Of a stretch of DNA of 64,000 nucleotides, positions 1 through 14,445 are shown piece after piece. The translations under genes were made by a program, and so were the position numbers. The notes under the pieces were generated by a model. The model did no database searches. It was not told the origin of the DNA and was given only the letters and a program-made list of their open reading frames with translations. The stretch lies in contig VWZW01004026.1 in NCBI GenBank assembly GCA_013397115.1, positions 1,240,652-1,304,651 on the forward strand, in the 5' to 3' direction. Within the stretch, counting starts at the first letter, position 1. Every line of letters starts with the position of its first letter. The stretch is from Edolisoma coerulescens. Taxonomy: Eukaryota > Chordata > Aves > Passeriformes > Campephagidae.

Positions 1-1889
1 AAGGACGGAGAATGTTCAGATGGCAACCAATTAAGTGCAAAGATTGTTACTTTGCTTAAGGATACTCCTTTTAGTGAGGAAAAAATGAAAGTTCAAATCT
101 CTTGTGAGGGGATAACAGCACAGACATATTCAACAATGGTAAAGATCCTGTTGTGGTCGTTGCAGTAGTATAAACTGTGGTGACATAAAAAGACTGAGGC
201 ACATAATGTGCTTTAGGCTACTGAGTCCATCAGGCTGAATTAAATTCCACCTTTTGTTTCTCCAGCATTTATGGCACCTTGACAGTCATCTTAAATTCCC
301 CATCAATATCAGACACTGATCAAAACATCTGCAGTATCATTTGCTTTTCCATATATGTATGCATGCATGTATGTATGTCTATTCTTTCTGTTTGGAACAA
401 GGATGTCTGAAAGTGCAGACATCAAATGTTCTTTCTTTGGGAATTTATGGTTTCCTACAAACTGGGCTGTAAAATGGGCATTATTACAACTGTTTGATTA
501 ACTGCTACATTAAAACTATTCAGCCTGGAAAGGAAAAAGTAGAAACAAAATCTTAATCTTCTGACTTTAGAAGGAAATAACAGTCTTAGAAGGGCTGGGC
601 AAGATGTGCAGCTGTTAAAGGAACTGGGAAATAATTCTCTGTCATCCAAAACTTATATCTGTACTCTGGAGAATGTTTTATGTGAACAAATGAGTGTGGA
701 CAGAGACTGCTAGTCATTTATATCTGGGACCTAGTGTAAGGAGTAAATAATCTGATAAACAATTTAAACATATACTGTATTTATCTTTCAATTTACTGTA
801 CAGAATGTTGCCATTTCTTAACTGCACCTACTTGACTGCTTGTTGAATACAGTCTTATGCTGTTCATACAACAGCAATTGAAATACTTGCTTCCTGTGTG
901 GCTGCTTCTCAAACAATATATGAACTACAGTTGCATCTGTGAAGAAAGGTACCCTTATATCAGGAAATGTTCAAAGAAACATAACAGCATCCAGAATTGG
1001 AAAGAATGTGTAGGAATTTTTGCAATAGGATTAGATCTTTGGTGAGATGTTGTTAATTTTAAAGCTGTGGGTTTTTCTGTTTTCCTGAATTTAATAACTA
1101 TTTTTCAGTCACAGTTTGTCTATCCCAGTGTTAGCAACAGTGCAAATTGAGCTTCAAGCGTTTTAATATATTGTCACATAGCTGGAATGAGCAGCATTTA
1201 GATCAGAAAGCCTGTTAACAATGAGATGAATATAGTGTTGAGAAAGAGTGCTAATTTTCCCATCACTGATGCAATGTCAGTGACTAATACTTTGAGACAA
1301 ATTCAATTACCAGTTCTAAACCAAACTCCACTAAAAGCACCTATGGAAAATTAGAGTTGAAAACCTGGAAAAAACCCTAAGACCTTCTTTATAACTAAAA
1401 AGGTAAGTGACTACTCTTTAACAGAGTTAATAATATAATTTTTTTGGAAATTTATTACTGCATGAGCAGCAGCTGAGGTTAAGTATATTTACAGTGTGTA
1501 GTACTAGAAGAATAGGACTTTTTTACCTCTTCTGAAGAAGCCAGTTGATATTAACATTGTGCTAAATTTGAAATTTGAGTTGACATTGTAAATCAGATCT
1601 AAAATGGATTTAATAGAATTTTAATTCTAGTAAGGAGAAGAATAATTTCAATGTTCCTCAATTTTATTTCCTTACTTCTTAATTCTTGCCTGCATAAAAA
1701 AACCAAAACCAGCTTTATGAGGATAGAAGAAGGAAGACATCTTTCTAACCTTTAGTACTTAAAAACATAAAATAAATTTGGGGTTTTTAAAGAAATTTCA
1801 GAGTTTACTCAACTTTAGTAAGTTTTAGATATGATACTATTATGGTTAACACCAAGAATATTAATATATCTAGATTAGCTGGTCTGTAG
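1..1889. other. Unique AT-rich sequence, no gene seen
   Basis: No recognisable coding region or repeat family. There is a short ATGT/ATGC-rich simple stretch near 352-380. A donor-like AAG|GTAAGT lies at 1400-1408 (+), but no convincing exon precedes it. The open frames here are short and look like chance. Confidence 0.6.
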
Positions 1890-2595
1890 CTAGCTGGTAT
1901 GGAAAGCGGCCAAGCAGAAAAGGACCTGGGAGTGCCCGTTGACAGCTGGCTGAGCATGAGCCAGTGTGTGCCCATGTGGCGAATGGCATCTTGGCTTGGA
2001 TCAGGAATAGTGTGGCCAGCAGAACTGAGGAAGTGATTTTTCACCTGTACTTGGCACTGGTGAGGCCACACCTCAAATCTGTGTCCAGTTTTGGGCCCCT
2101 CAGTTCAGGGATGGCATTGCAGTGCTGGAGCAAGCCCAGAGAAAGGCAATGAAGCTGGTGAAGGGTCTAGAGGGTAAGTCCTACGAGGCAGCTGAGGAGC
2201 AGCTGAGGGAGCTGGGCTTGTTTAGCCTGGAGAAGAGGAGGCTCAAGGGAGGCCTTATCCCTCTCTACAGCTGACTGAAAGGAGGGTGTGGCCAGGTGGG
2301 GGTTGGTCTCTTCTCCCAGGCAACCAGCGACAGGATGAGAGGACACAGCCTTAAACTGCACCAGGGAGGTTTAGGCTGATCGTTAGGAAGAATTTCTTCA
2401 CAGAAAGGGCTATTAGATGTTTGAATGGGCTGCCCAGGGAGGTGGTGGAGCCACTGTCCCTGGGGATGTTCAAGAAAATACTGGATGTGGCACTTGGTGC
2501 CACAGTCTAGTTGACACACTGGTATTTGGTCAAAGGTTAGCCTCAATGATCTCAGAGATCTTTTCCAACCTCATTAATTCTGTTATCCTGTGATT
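1890..2595 (+). mobile_element. CR1 LINE, 5'-truncated
   Basis: This is the 3' end of a CR1 non-LTR retrotransposon. The translated stretch ANGILAWIRNSVAS near 1979-2020, followed by a LALVRPHLK-like segment, matches the region after the reverse transcriptase domain of CR1 ORF2. The CR1 hallmarks follow in order: the 'gaagctggtgaagggtct' block (2150-2167), 'gagctgggcttgtttagcctgg' (2209-2230), the 'gggctgcccagggaggtggtggag' block (2427-2450) and a terminal 'gatcttttccaacct' (2557-2571). Stops and frameshifts break the frame throughout, so it is not functional. The usual ATTCTATG tail is decayed to 'attctgttatcctgtgat'. The 5' boundary is approximate. Confidence 0.93.
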
Positions 2596-5500
2596 TAGAA
2601 AGTTTGGGAAAGCTTAGAAAAGATAGTTGGATACTTCAAAAATTTTGATGGAAAATGAGATTTCTTCTTAAACTGTGTAAATGGATGTAGATGTTTTGCT
2701 AAGAACACTACTGTAAAACATTACTGGCTCCACTGAGCTGCTTGGTATGAACATGAGTAATACTTCCATAATGCTAATCAAAGAAGAAAAAAAGGAAATT
2801 ACCTTAGTACTTTGGATATATAGACACAACTTAACCCTAGGAAGGTTTTAAATCTGAGGATTGGGTATCCATCTACTCTGTCTATGAAATAATTATTGCC
2901 ATTTTCAACTCTACCATTGCTCTACTGATTCCTAATCATTTTTTGACCTCCTTTCTGGGTCAATCATATAAACATATTGTTTAGCACTAGGAGCTATACA
3001 CATTGTTGTCTGTAACATGCCTTTAGTGAACACTGTGCCAGAAAATAAGTATTTCTGAGCCTGCACAGTTTATTATGAAGTTGTGATACATTTTCTTTCA
3101 TATCTCCCAGCAGGGATCAGTTGGAAGATCATGGAAGGGAGTGGCATTACCATCAGCAGGGACTGCATCTGAATCACACTTGCAGAGGTGTTTGGAACAG
3201 TGGGTGTTGCATTTCTTAGTTTGATAGTAGTTTGCCAGCTCTATCCTGAGGAAATGCTTAAAATCCAGCATTGTTTTTCAAGCACAGCCTTCTAGCAACA
3301 ACTTGAAAAAGAATAACTGAATTTAGACTTCTCTATTATATTGAGCTCTGCATTATTTAATTTATCCTTATCACAGTCTGGTGCGGGGAACAAACACTTC
3401 TATGATATTGATAGGAAAGCACAACACTGCCAATTTCCTGTGAGCTGATGGTTGGAAAAGAGCAGTTGTGTCTTGTCTACAGTGGTCAAACTCTTTGGAG
3501 TTTGGAGGTCTCTTTGAAGTCAAGGGGACCTACAAGTCTTCAACCTGCAGAAAATTATTGTCAGTGGGACATCCGATACAAAGCCTGTCTTCATCTAAGA
3601 TGGAGCCAAGCTCTGAAATTTGAATCCTGATTTCAGCCATTTGCTCTCAATTACAAGGGGGAAAAAACAGAAACCAAATGAGTGAAAAGAAAGCATAGAT
3701 TAATTTTGTTTGTCTCATTCAGATACAAGAAAGATATCCAGAGAAACTGCCATCAAAACCAATATCTTGAAGAACTGTTCAACAAAACAGCATACTTCAA
3801 TGAAAATTTATTTTATTAAAAACTTTTTAAAAGTTCCAATTGATTTATTTCTGGTGTTTTACCATGTGATTTTATGTGGCATTTCATGATAAGTTCTATG
3901 CAGCAGAAGTATTCTTATCTTTTTCACTTCTGAATATATCCAAAGGTATTTATATAGGGGAAAAAAAGTGATTTAGAAAAAAAATTCTTCCTAATTATCA
4001 AAAACCAAAAATTAAACATATTAAAAAAAAGGATGAAAACATATACATGGGAACAGATACATATACCTGCACATGTATGCTATGAATGAAAATTAACTTC
4101 AGTCCTAGATAAATGCAGATCCATTTATTGTTTACCATAAGACTGACATACATATGCTCCTTACGTTAAGCTAATGATAATATCCTGCTGCATGTCCAAA
4201 GCTAGACTAACAGAAATAATACCAAGGAAATAAGCTGGAGATAGTAGTACCAAGGTTTTTTGGGAGTATTAGGATGCTGAACTGCAGACCAGTATACCCC
4301 AGTCTAGTAAAGTTTGACTTTTCCAGACTAAGCTTGGGATACAAGTACAAATTGAATTAGAATGTAAATTTCTAAGAAGCAAGTGGGAAGAAAGGCACTG
4401 AATATAACTGATGAGAGAGAATGTAGACAGATATTGCAGTGAGCAATCTGCTCACTTCAGTATAAAGATGCAAATAAGTGGGCTAAAGGGAATGCAAGAA
4501 TGCTTTTTTGGGAAAAGTAAAGAGGAGAGCTTATTGTTTTGTGGTTTTATGCTGTGGGATATTTATTGTGAAAACAATACATTAGTAGTCTATTCAGAAC
4601 CTGTCTCCTTGTAATTTTAATCACTCTGTTGTTCATAAGATACTGGAGGGGGAGAAAAAAAGTTAACGTCTGTGAAAAGAAAGCCCAATGCATGTCCTCA
4701 TTGACTTAGTGTAAAGCTGTGCAGTTTCAGATTTAAAGGAAATTAAGGCAGTCAGATTTACAGTATACAGGCTTAAGATATATTTGAAGGAGCCTGACAC
4801 ATGTTAAGGACAAAAATATACAGCTAGTCATCTGCAGTTCATGCCTTGTCCATTGCCGTCAACTTTTGAAGAAAGAGAACAATTTTTTTCTTGTGAGCAA
4901 AGGTAGTGTTTTAAAAGCAGTTTTGAGCAGTGATGTAGGGACCACTGCTACTGCTGTCATTAGTATTGTCATGACATATGTATTTCATGCTGTACACAGA
5001 CAGAACTGGAACCTAAATTACACTCTTCCATGTTTTCATAGTTCACACAAGACTGTCTTAAGTCTATCAGGAAAAAATCTGATGAAGTAAAAGGCAGCAA
5101 CACTAACCTGTTTTATTGAATGTTGTCTTCTAATACTACAAATCCATGAGACATTCCAAATGAAGCAATGTAACCTTGTAGGAAACTAAATTTTCTGCCT
5201 ATTCATCCAAAATCCTATTGGAGTTCAGGCTGAAAACCAATTTGCAGATTCCTACTAAATAGGTATGCAGCGTTGATTGGCTCTTTAAGGTTTACTTTCA
5301 CAACACAGCATAATTCTTCTGGTTAATTCTTTGCAAACATTTCTTCAGCAGTGCTTTATAAACTAAAAGAAATAGAAATGTATTTATAAAAATGCATTGA
5401 TTAAATCTTTCTGGACCAACAATTTATCACATCACAACAGTGAAAATACCTACAAAAGGAACACGCTGTATAAAAAGGAGTAATTCAAAGGGGAAAAAAA

Positions 5501-5919
5501 CCCCCCAACCCTTATTTCTTCAAGGCATCGTGTAAACCATACAAAACGCTGGATAGGAAAGGTAAACTTCAACTTTGTTCTAGAAGTGAAAGCTCAGCAG
5601 TTCTGTCAAGACAGTACATAAGATGGAAAGTAGATTAAGGGAATTTGTCTATTTGCATTTACATCAGCTCTTTCAAATCTGTTGTTTTTGTTAAAGTTAG
5701 TTGCAGTATCTGACTGACAAAATAATGAATTCTTTCTAGTTCTGCTGAAAAAATTTGAGACCCTTGGGAGGCCCTTATGTCAGTGCAAAAAGTGCTGTAA
5801 GTGGCTATAAATCTCTTTCTTGGTTTCCGTTTCAGTGTTTCCCTTCTTTCAGTTCCAACTTAAATTTAAAATTTCCAGGAGTAACAACTACTTTTTGAGT
5901 GCTAACAAATAGGATGAGA
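2596..5919. other. Unique AT-rich sequence, no gene seen
   Basis: No known repeat family or coding signature recognised. Open frames such as 3448-3630 and 4866-5090 have no recognisable motif, and their length is expected by chance at this base composition. Confidence 0.55.
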
Positions 5920-5948
5920 GGGGAGGGGAGGGGAAGAGAGAGGAGGGG
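5920..5948 (+). repeat. G4-type purine tract
   Basis: Three GGGG runs separated by single A bases lie at 5920-5933. A fourth GGGG run lies at 5945-5948, after an 11-base purine spacer. This fits an intramolecular G-quadruplex motif on the + strand and sits in a longer purine-only stretch. Confidence 0.6.
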
Positions 5949-6861
5949 AGAAGAGGAATACAAATGCAGCCAAACTGATATACCTGACAGTAATTCATGA
6001 GGATAAGGGGCTTTACCTGCTGTTCTTCCAAATGAAAAACATTAACAAAGTTCCAAACAAGTGGAAAAAAACCTACTAAATAATACAATGAGCACAGTAC
6101 CTGGACCCACATTCAATGAACTCAAAACATAGCACTGGCTGTAGGCAATATTGGTGCCCACTGTGAATCAAGCCAGTCTGTTCCTGTATAGAGATCAGTA
6201 TACATGGAAATGTTATTTTTGTTCTTCCCATTCAGAAATTTTTCTTCAGGACATAAGGAAGAAAATTCTGTATTTCAACAATGTGAAGCAAGCCTCAAGG
6301 CCAAAATGTCACCTTCATCCTTTTTAAACTTTCTGTGAGTATTTAAAAAAAAAAGTGTTCTTTGATTTGCAGCCAAGTGTTCTGACACTGTACAGTAGCA
6401 CCGAGATGAACTGCAGGATGTTCAGTCAGTGTTCAGCACGGGGTCTGGAGTTCAAAAAGGTACTGGTGCTAGCGGATGCAAAGGCAGATGACTAGAATAT
6501 ATTTGTGTATATTTATTTTTATATGTTTATATATACATACTTACATGTATTTGCATATATAGTGCTTTAAAAATAAAAAAGCCAGCAACACTTACTGAGA
6601 TTACTTACTGTAAGGAAGAAAAAAAAATCTGACTCTAAAGTATGGATAATTTGGAAAAATACATGCAGATTCTTCTGTATGAATTGGACTTACCCGTATG
6701 GTAAATGCAAGGAACTCCCTCTTGGTAATCACAAGGAGATGAACAGCAGTTCTATTGTGCACAGGTCATGGTACACCAGATTTTGAGACAGCTTCTCAAG
6801 AGCTTCAAGGTATACAGAATTGTACTTTTATAATCTCTGGTGGACAATAGCTCTGTATTTC
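5949..6861. other. Unique AT-rich sequence, no gene seen
   Basis: AT-rich DNA with a TATA/TACATA-rich simple stretch near 6500-6560. No gene or repeat family recognised. Confidence 0.5.
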
Positions 6862-7380
6862 ATAGGATATGCTAAGGTGGATGGAACCCATCAGGATCAT
6901 GGAGTCCAACTCCTGTCCCTGCACAGGACACCCCAAGAGTCACACCATGTGCCTGAGAGCACTGTCCAAATGCTTTTTGAACTCAGACAAGGCTTGCTGT
7001 GACCACTACCCTGGGGAGCCTGTTCCAGTGCCCAACCACCTTCTGGGGGGAAAACTTTTTCCTGATATCCAACCTAATTCTCCCCCAACTCACCTTCATG
7101 CCCTTTCCTTGGGTCCTGTCAACAGTCACGAGAGTGAAGAGATCAGTGCCTGCCCTCCTGTTCCCCTCACAAGGAAGTTGTAACTGCAATGAGGTCTCCC
7201 CACAGTCTCCTCTTCACCAGACTGAACAGACCAAGTGACCTCAGCAGTTCCTTATGTGGCTTCCCCTCCAGAGTCTCCATCACCCTCATGGCCCTCCTTT
7301 GGATACTCTGTAACAGCTTAATGTCTTTCTGATATTGTGGTGCCCAAAACTGCACACAGGACTCAACAGAACATTTAGTC
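6862..7380 (-). mobile_element. CR1 LINE fragment, antisense
   Basis: This is a CR1 3' portion on the minus strand, the only such copy in the window of the kind whose 3' end reads 'ggagtccaactcctg...ggacaccccaag' on the + strand. On the minus strand, 7355 to 7167 encodes a CR1 ORF2 C-terminal segment (FWAPQYQKDIKLLQSIQRRA, then LLRSLGLFSLVKRRLWGDLI). The 'ccctggggagcctgttccagtgccc' block (7009-7033) is the antisense of the conserved region coding for NRLP. It lacks the upstream reverse transcriptase and is dead. Confidence 0.92.
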
Positions 7381-9582
7381 TACATTCCTTTCAAAAGGGA
7401 GAAACTTGTTGTGGTGAAACTCCCTAAAACAGAGGAGCTTTATCCTTTTATCCTTTCTTGGAAGAAATTGAATAAACTCAGTCTTTCAGACGGCAGATTT
7501 TGAGATAGGAAGATCTAATGCAAGGAGTTGGAAGCTTGCAGCACAAAGAGAAATTGCTGAGAACACACAGCAGTTAGGAAAATCTCATAAGTGACAGCAG
7601 GGGCTTTCTAAAGCATTTGTTGAAGGTTGAACTAGTAAAGTTCTTCAAAACTTTCTATTCTGTCTTCTCTTATTTTGAATTTTCATGTTTTAATTTAAAT
7701 TCAAATAAAGATTGTATTCATTGCTTAATTATGTCATTTGTTCTTGGGGATCTCAGTCTGAGGAAGAAGTTAAAACAGATTCATCCCAAAATGGCAGCTG
7801 ACTTCAGTTTAGTCAGCCCATACCTTAAGGACTTTCACGAATCTGTAATTGCAGGAAAATAAATGTGTTAAGTTTTCTTAACTCCCCCACCCCATCTTTC
7901 TAGCTGTATTCTTGTACTAAGAACCATCAGTATGTTTTCTCCTCTCCCTGTTCTTGCTCTTGTTAGTATAATGGTATGTATATAACTTAAAGAGGGCCTC
8001 AGAAATATTCAGGAACAGCAACTACTTTGGGTACTTGAAATTAAGGAAGCAAAAGTACTTACAGTAAAACCGTGATGTGCCCCTTTGTGTTTGTATTAAA
8101 AATAAACTTTCTGCAGTGAAATGATTCATTCTGGTTTGGATGAAAGCTTCTGATATTCCAGGATGGCAAGTGGCTTACCAAAGAGCTAACAGAGACACTA
8201 AAACGTTCCATTCCTGAGGCTATATTTTACTTACACTGAACATTGCTCAAAGAATCTAGAACATAATTTGCATAGGAATATAACATTTTTTAATCCTAAA
8301 ATTTAAAAATCTGAAAAATCAAATGTGGGTCATTAGGTGGGAAGAAACAATGAGCGGTATGGTAATACTACATACAACACTATTTTTTTCCAGTCATGAC
8401 TATTTTAGATTTTGCTTTAAAATTTAATGTCTACAGACTGAAGAAAAAAAAATCCTCACTATTGTTTTCTAGGTTAGAGTAAGATTACAGACGATCAGGA
8501 TTAAAAAGATGAAATGGAACAAAGGTCGTTCGGGAGAGTCTGTTCTCTGACCACTGGGACAAAATGTCAATAATAATGAAACAAAATTATATTCCTTTGC
8601 AAAATTAATGACACAGGACTTGGAGAAGTTAACACTTTAAAGTGGACATTGAGGGTTTAATGATTACATCATTTTTCTTAAGTAGTAGTGTAACAGTCTT
8701 GCTGTAGGGATTAGAGCTGAAAGCAAGAAAGAAAAAGTGTTAGAGCTTGCAGTTTTCTACTACTTTATGCTATTTATTTGTTTTATGTTTAAGGTTGGCT
8801 TCCTGCCACGTGAAAAAAAGAAATATGATAGTTATCAGTAGCTTGAGAGCTATGAGAGTACACACCATCTATTGCAGTGCAGTCAAAGTGACAAAAATGT
8901 GTTAGTCTGCCAGAGGGTGAAAGGAAAAGAAGGAGACACTAAGAAGATAGTGAATTAAAGAACATATGAGGGGAGAAAAAATGGTAGAAAGGTTAATGTA
9001 AGTTCAGCACAGTGACAGAAATCAAGTCAAGAGGCTAAACAGTGAGTTCACTACCAAAAAATGAAATCCGGTAGCAAGCTATGCAATAAAATGAAACTTA
9101 GTTATTAGAAACCAAGATACATTGTGCAACTCAAAACATTTGGGAAGGGATCCACCATTGGAACAGGATAACCAGCTAACCAATGCTATTTTAGAGGATC
9201 AGTCAGCTATAGTGCAGTCAAACATTAAAAGGAAGATAAGAAGAAATATATGAGGCATCAGTGATCTGTGGAACAGGTCCTACCGGACTGGCAGACAAGG
9301 TAGTCCCCTAGGAGAGCAAAATATTAAGGGCAGCAAATAGTTTAGTGACCATTTTTTGCACCAGTGGAGATTCACTTGCGTGAATGTCTTCCAGATCGCC
9401 TGTGGCAGCAAAAGAGTGAGGTAGGTGCCCCTGGTTTCAACCAGATATCATTACTAAGATCAGAGATTAGTTTTTTTGAAATGAGAGGAAAGATGCTTAA
9501 ATGACTCATAAAAACTAGAAATGGGAATCATAGGAATTATTCCCCAAAATCCATTTTGTATTTCACAGCTGTAGCTGCCACT

Positions 9583-9625
9583 GTGTGCACATGCATGCAT
9601 GAACATGTGCGTGTGTGTGCATGTC
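9583..9625. repeat. Alternating purine-pyrimidine stretch
   Basis: An imperfect run of GTGTGCACATGCATGCATG-like and GTGCGTGTGTGTGCATG sequence. It strictly alternates purine and pyrimidine over much of its length, which is the composition associated with Z-DNA potential. Confidence 0.5.
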
Positions 9626-12600
9626 CCTGGTTTTGGTTTGTGTGGTTAGTTAATTTTTTACAAGAGCTACTCTGATGCCAGATCCTTTGCTTCCAGAAAA
9701 GCTTATGCTTGTCTGAGTCCTCTGCTCTTTCATAAGTGCAGCCATCCTCAACATTTTTCAGACCTTTCAGTGACCTTGGAATCAGATCAACGCAGGCTGA
9801 ATTAAAACATTTAGGTTTTTGCATCACACTATAAAGTGTAAAAACTCCTGCTGTTTCCATATGCTGCCCCTTTGGAATTTGGAATTTTTATATGCAATGA
9901 TTATGTTCAGAAAGGTTTTGAGTTCTAATTTTTTCCTATGTACCACATTTCTTATTTTCCTGACTGTATGTGAGAAATTGCCCTTTATGTTTGAAAATGA
10001 ATTTCTGATGTTTTATTTCCACTTTTTTTGCTGCCTTATTTTATTTTCTTCCAAGTTCAATATTAGGACTTTTGCATTATTTCAGATCAGAGACAGAATT
10101 TCTGGCTTTCTGAAATAGACTAGTTTGTTGAAGATCATTGCAATAATTTTAAATTTCAATCTCATCAATTATAGAAAAACTAAATACTAATTATTCTGTT
10201 TATCTTATACTTGTACTTTGTCTTTAACAGAAGCAAACTAACCAGGAATACACAAAGGCATCTGTTATGATGACATTTTTTTGTCAAATGACAGCTACAT
10301 CAATCATGTTCATCAGATGGTTTCTCCTCACTAAGTCTTTGAAGCTTTTTGTGAATAATTGCAACTTTCCTGTCCAATTCTACAGTTTGCACAATTAAAT
10401 TAAGTAAATATAAAAGAAAATTTCTTAAAAGAAAAAAAAGGCATTATTTTGAGAAAGAAGTTGGAAGAAAGAGCAGGTCTATCTTTCATCAAAACTGTCA
10501 GTTTGATGCACAAAGAGAAAGCAAATACTTCGGTGCTGCAATAATGACCTTAAACATTATTTCTTTGAACTGTGAGTACTGTCTTTCTGAAACACTGTCC
10601 TTTGGTTCCACGCTGTAGAGGAAAATAAAAGAAGATAAATAATGTCTGAATATGTAACTAATGTATGTTCAAAATTGATAAGGCAAGTAAATGCAAAAAT
10701 TTTTACCTCTTTTCTTGTGCTGTGCACATTTCAGGTCTCTTCAGAAAAAGGGAAGCTTTTTCTTTCCTTGCAGAAGATTGATATTCTATAAAAAAAAGTC
10801 ATTTGGAAGGATAAAGATTTATGTAAAATTTAAATGCAGCAATCAATTAAGAGTAGGAAAAGAAGTATAGCGAGTAGATAGCTGATGAAAGGAATTGGTA
10901 AGATCTATCTTTTATCTACAAGGCAATAATGTGTAAGAGCAATAACTGAGAATAAACTAAGGATATTAAGTACAAACACCGGAAAATCATCATATTCTAT
11001 CAAAAGAACATTGGGGTTTTTTTTCCTACCTCTTGGTTTTTTTTCTTTTCTAACTAGGATGCTCTGTGCTGAGGAATATTTCATGCAGAGAATGTTTTCT
11101 AAATTATGTGAGTTTTGTATGCACTGATGTGCATAATATGTTAATATTTGCTGTCATGGAAAAAAAATTGGACCTTTTCTTTTTTTCCCCATCCACCAGA
11201 TTGATTGTGACATCACTGTGTTTCATTATATAAGAAGAGATTTCTCAGAGTAAGCAAAAGCATCTGAAACCCATCTTCGGTGGTATAAATATGTCTAACT
11301 GTTTTATTCTCTTTTTATGAAAGATGAATTAATTTCAATACAATTTTCCCCCTCCTCCTTTGAGTTCTTCACCATTGGCAAACCCTTGTACGTGATCAAT
11401 TTGAGTTCATTTCTAATTCATTATAGTTTGTCCTATTCAAGGAGGAGCTTTTAATCAGAAATTATATCAAAGATCCTATCACAGGTGCTGTTAACAAGCC
11501 TTACAAGTTTGTTACATCCTAGAGGCTGGTCTAAATAGTGCTGGGTTCTGAAAAAACCTTTCTGATGATATGCACGCTGGCCAGGCTCCCTGTGAAACAA
11601 GTTGGAGTGATTCTGCTGATTTAAGGAGCTAGAGCATTGTTGGAGATTATAAACTAAAATTTGCTGATTTTGCAAAGTCTTCTGCTTTGGCTGCTTTTAT
11701 GGAAGCTAATGAGAATGTCTCTGTTAACATCCACATAACTAGGCTAACGGTCCCTGGGTTGGGAAACATAACCCAATAGAATATGGATCACATCAAACCC
11801 AGCAAAAATCTTGTGGAGGAAGTATTGCCAACTGCAATATGTAATGGCTAACAAGAAAAAATACAGGCCAAAACAAGACAATTTATCCAAAACCACAAAG
11901 CAATCCTTAAAGAGCTTTAGAAATCAGACATAAAATACGTCCTGCCTGCAATTCATGGGTCTTGAAATGACATCAAGAAAAAAAGAAAAAGTTAAAACTA
12001 AAATGCAAATCCAAATATATCTCATTGAAAGCACAATTAAAGAACATGGAAATCAAAATCAACAGTGAGATCCACGTACAAATTTGAACCCCAGACTCTC
12101 AGTTAATTTATTAATTTGGATAATAGGACAGAGGGCAGCATTCTGAGCAGGTGCAGGATGGGAAAATAGCTCTGGCATACTTTTAATAAAATCTGTCTCC
12201 CTGGAAAGTTATCAAAATGACTTCAAGCCCAATGTCATCTCCAGCAAAAAAAAGGTCTAGCTAAACAGAGAGAATAATAGCACTGGTGTTCTTTAATTAT
12301 CAAGAAATGGCATACAAAATTTGAAGCAATTTTGAGTAGACTGTCCATTCTGCAGGTGAAAAGACATATATGTAGTTACCTAACAAACCAGGACAATATA
12401 TCTATCAAAGACTGAAAGAAGAATCTTATCACCATTCCGTGCATCTTATTGTTGTCATTTGAATGAATTAATTAAAATGCTGATACTACTTTATCAGCAA
12501 TTGAGCTCACATTCAATATTTAAATTCTTATGTACTAATGCATTAACAGCTTTGCTGCTGCTAATCCCATTCTGCCTCAATAAACTACAAGCCCAGCTCA

Positions 12601-12989
12601 CTGCTTTCCATCTCTTTTATGCCCCATCTCCTTTGAAAACAATGGGTGGCTGTTCATCTTTAAGTGATACCAGGTCAAGTTATAAAGTCCATGGACAGTC
12701 TTAAATGATGATAATTTAAATGTAAGTTTTTAGAGACAAACTTTTTTTTGTTTTCAAATAACAGTAATCTCATTCTGATTTGTGTGTCTAAAAAGTCCAA
12801 AAAGACAAACTATCAAACCTATATAATCTTCATAATTGCTTCATTTTTCAGAATGTCTCTTATTTACTCCAGACTAATCCTTTGATATGTGAAAACTCAA
12901 AGGTTTTGGGTACTATCATGAAACTTCAAATATTTGCCATTAGGCAAGAAAGCTGAAGAAAAAAACATAGTTTCTACAAAGCACTATCC

Positions 12990-13004
12990 TTTTTTTTTTT
13001 TTTT
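12990..13004 (+). repeat. Poly(T) tract, 15 bases
   Basis: An uninterrupted run of T followed by GTTAATG. On the minus strand it could be the poly(A) end of an old insertion, but I see no recognisable element beside it. Confidence 0.7.
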
Positions 13005-14359
13005 GTTAATGTGTCTATAAAACATTCAGCAAAGAAAAGAAAAACCTCCATAGACCTAGCAACATTGAGGATTATTTCCCTGATGAATGCGTTATTATCC
13101 CCAAAATTCACTTTCGCTTCTCTCCTACCAATCTCTCTTTACATCCTAATTTTATTTAGCAAACAATATAGTTCACTATAATTGCAACTTCATCAACAAC
13201 AACATACTTTTTTTCATTAAATCTCAAAGCAAATGTTCATTAAATGCTAGCCTGCTGTTTTTTCTGATATTTGTAAAAACCTGTGATTTTGCTGTCTAAT
13301 ATAATGGCAGCATATTTTTCTTTTCTTTCATGTGGGAAAGGATTTTATTAGGTTTATGGGTTTTTATTTTATTTAGTTAGGATTTCTACCCCCTGAGGTT
13401 TGTATTTCATTTGGAATAATGATATACTTGCACACAAACCTCAGTATTATCTGACAGACATAAAAACTGTACATCTACCACAGACTCAACCTCAATCAGT
13501 AATTCTGTGACTGATCACTGTATTCTTTGAGTCTGAAAATCAACCCAAGTTTTATACTGAAGATTTCATAAGCTTCTGTTCAAAGACCTCAACAGAAAAT
13601 ACATGGAATATTTCAGGATCCCAGGAAGAAAAAGCTAACAGAAGATCTTGGCAAAAACTTGACAGTGAGAAACTAGGTAACATTAGAAGCAATAGTTCTT
13701 TTCAGGTGCTCACTTTTATTCTAGGCTTCAGAAGACAACAAATCTTTCTGTATTTCTTACAAGAAAAACTATTGTGCATCTCTCAGCTCGTGCAGTGAAT
13801 TATTTATCAGATTTCCCAGTTAGATTTAATTGTCTTTCATTCTTTACAAAAGTACTGTGACTACAAATTCAGTCAAACATTTTCCCATTTGTAAGGGTAA
13901 ACAGAGATGCTACTTTTCTTCTTAGTAATAAGAATCTAATTTAGGAAGGCTTTTAAAGAAAATCTTAATTGAGATCCTGGTGAGGATAAAGAGCAATAAG
14001 ATACACAAAAGCTGAAAATGGATTTCAGGTACTTTAAAACTGGGGATTTAAAAATCCGCATCAGTAGCTACCAAACTTTGGAGACTTACAAATATCTTTA
14101 GGGCTGTAAGTTTTACCTTACAGTAAACTTCGTATTTCATCTTTGGCTGCTGTGAAGAAAGACATTCTACTGCAGGCTGAACTATCTGTCCTGTCAGCCT
14201 GAGCCATATTCAGGAATCTAGCTCTGAAAATTAATTTTTGATGTCAATAGGAGTTGCAAAGAAGGGCCTCCCTGTGTGCAAGACACTGGTAGATCAGGAT
14301 TCCTTTCAGCAGGTAACAGCTGACTGGTGCTTTTGTTTTTCTTTCTTAAGCACCTATTA

Positions 14360-14445
14360 TACACTCACACAGACACACATACATAAATACATACAAACGT
14401 ATGTATGTTGTATATATGTATATACACATACATAATATAAATAGA
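14360..14445. repeat. Compound CA / TACA / TATG microsatellite
   Basis: The stretch runs from ACACTCACACAGACACAC into CATACATAAATACATACA. It then reverses into GTATGTATGT and TATATATGTATATACACATACATA. The CATACA and TATGTATG halves are self-complementary around 14393-14408. Confidence 0.65.
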
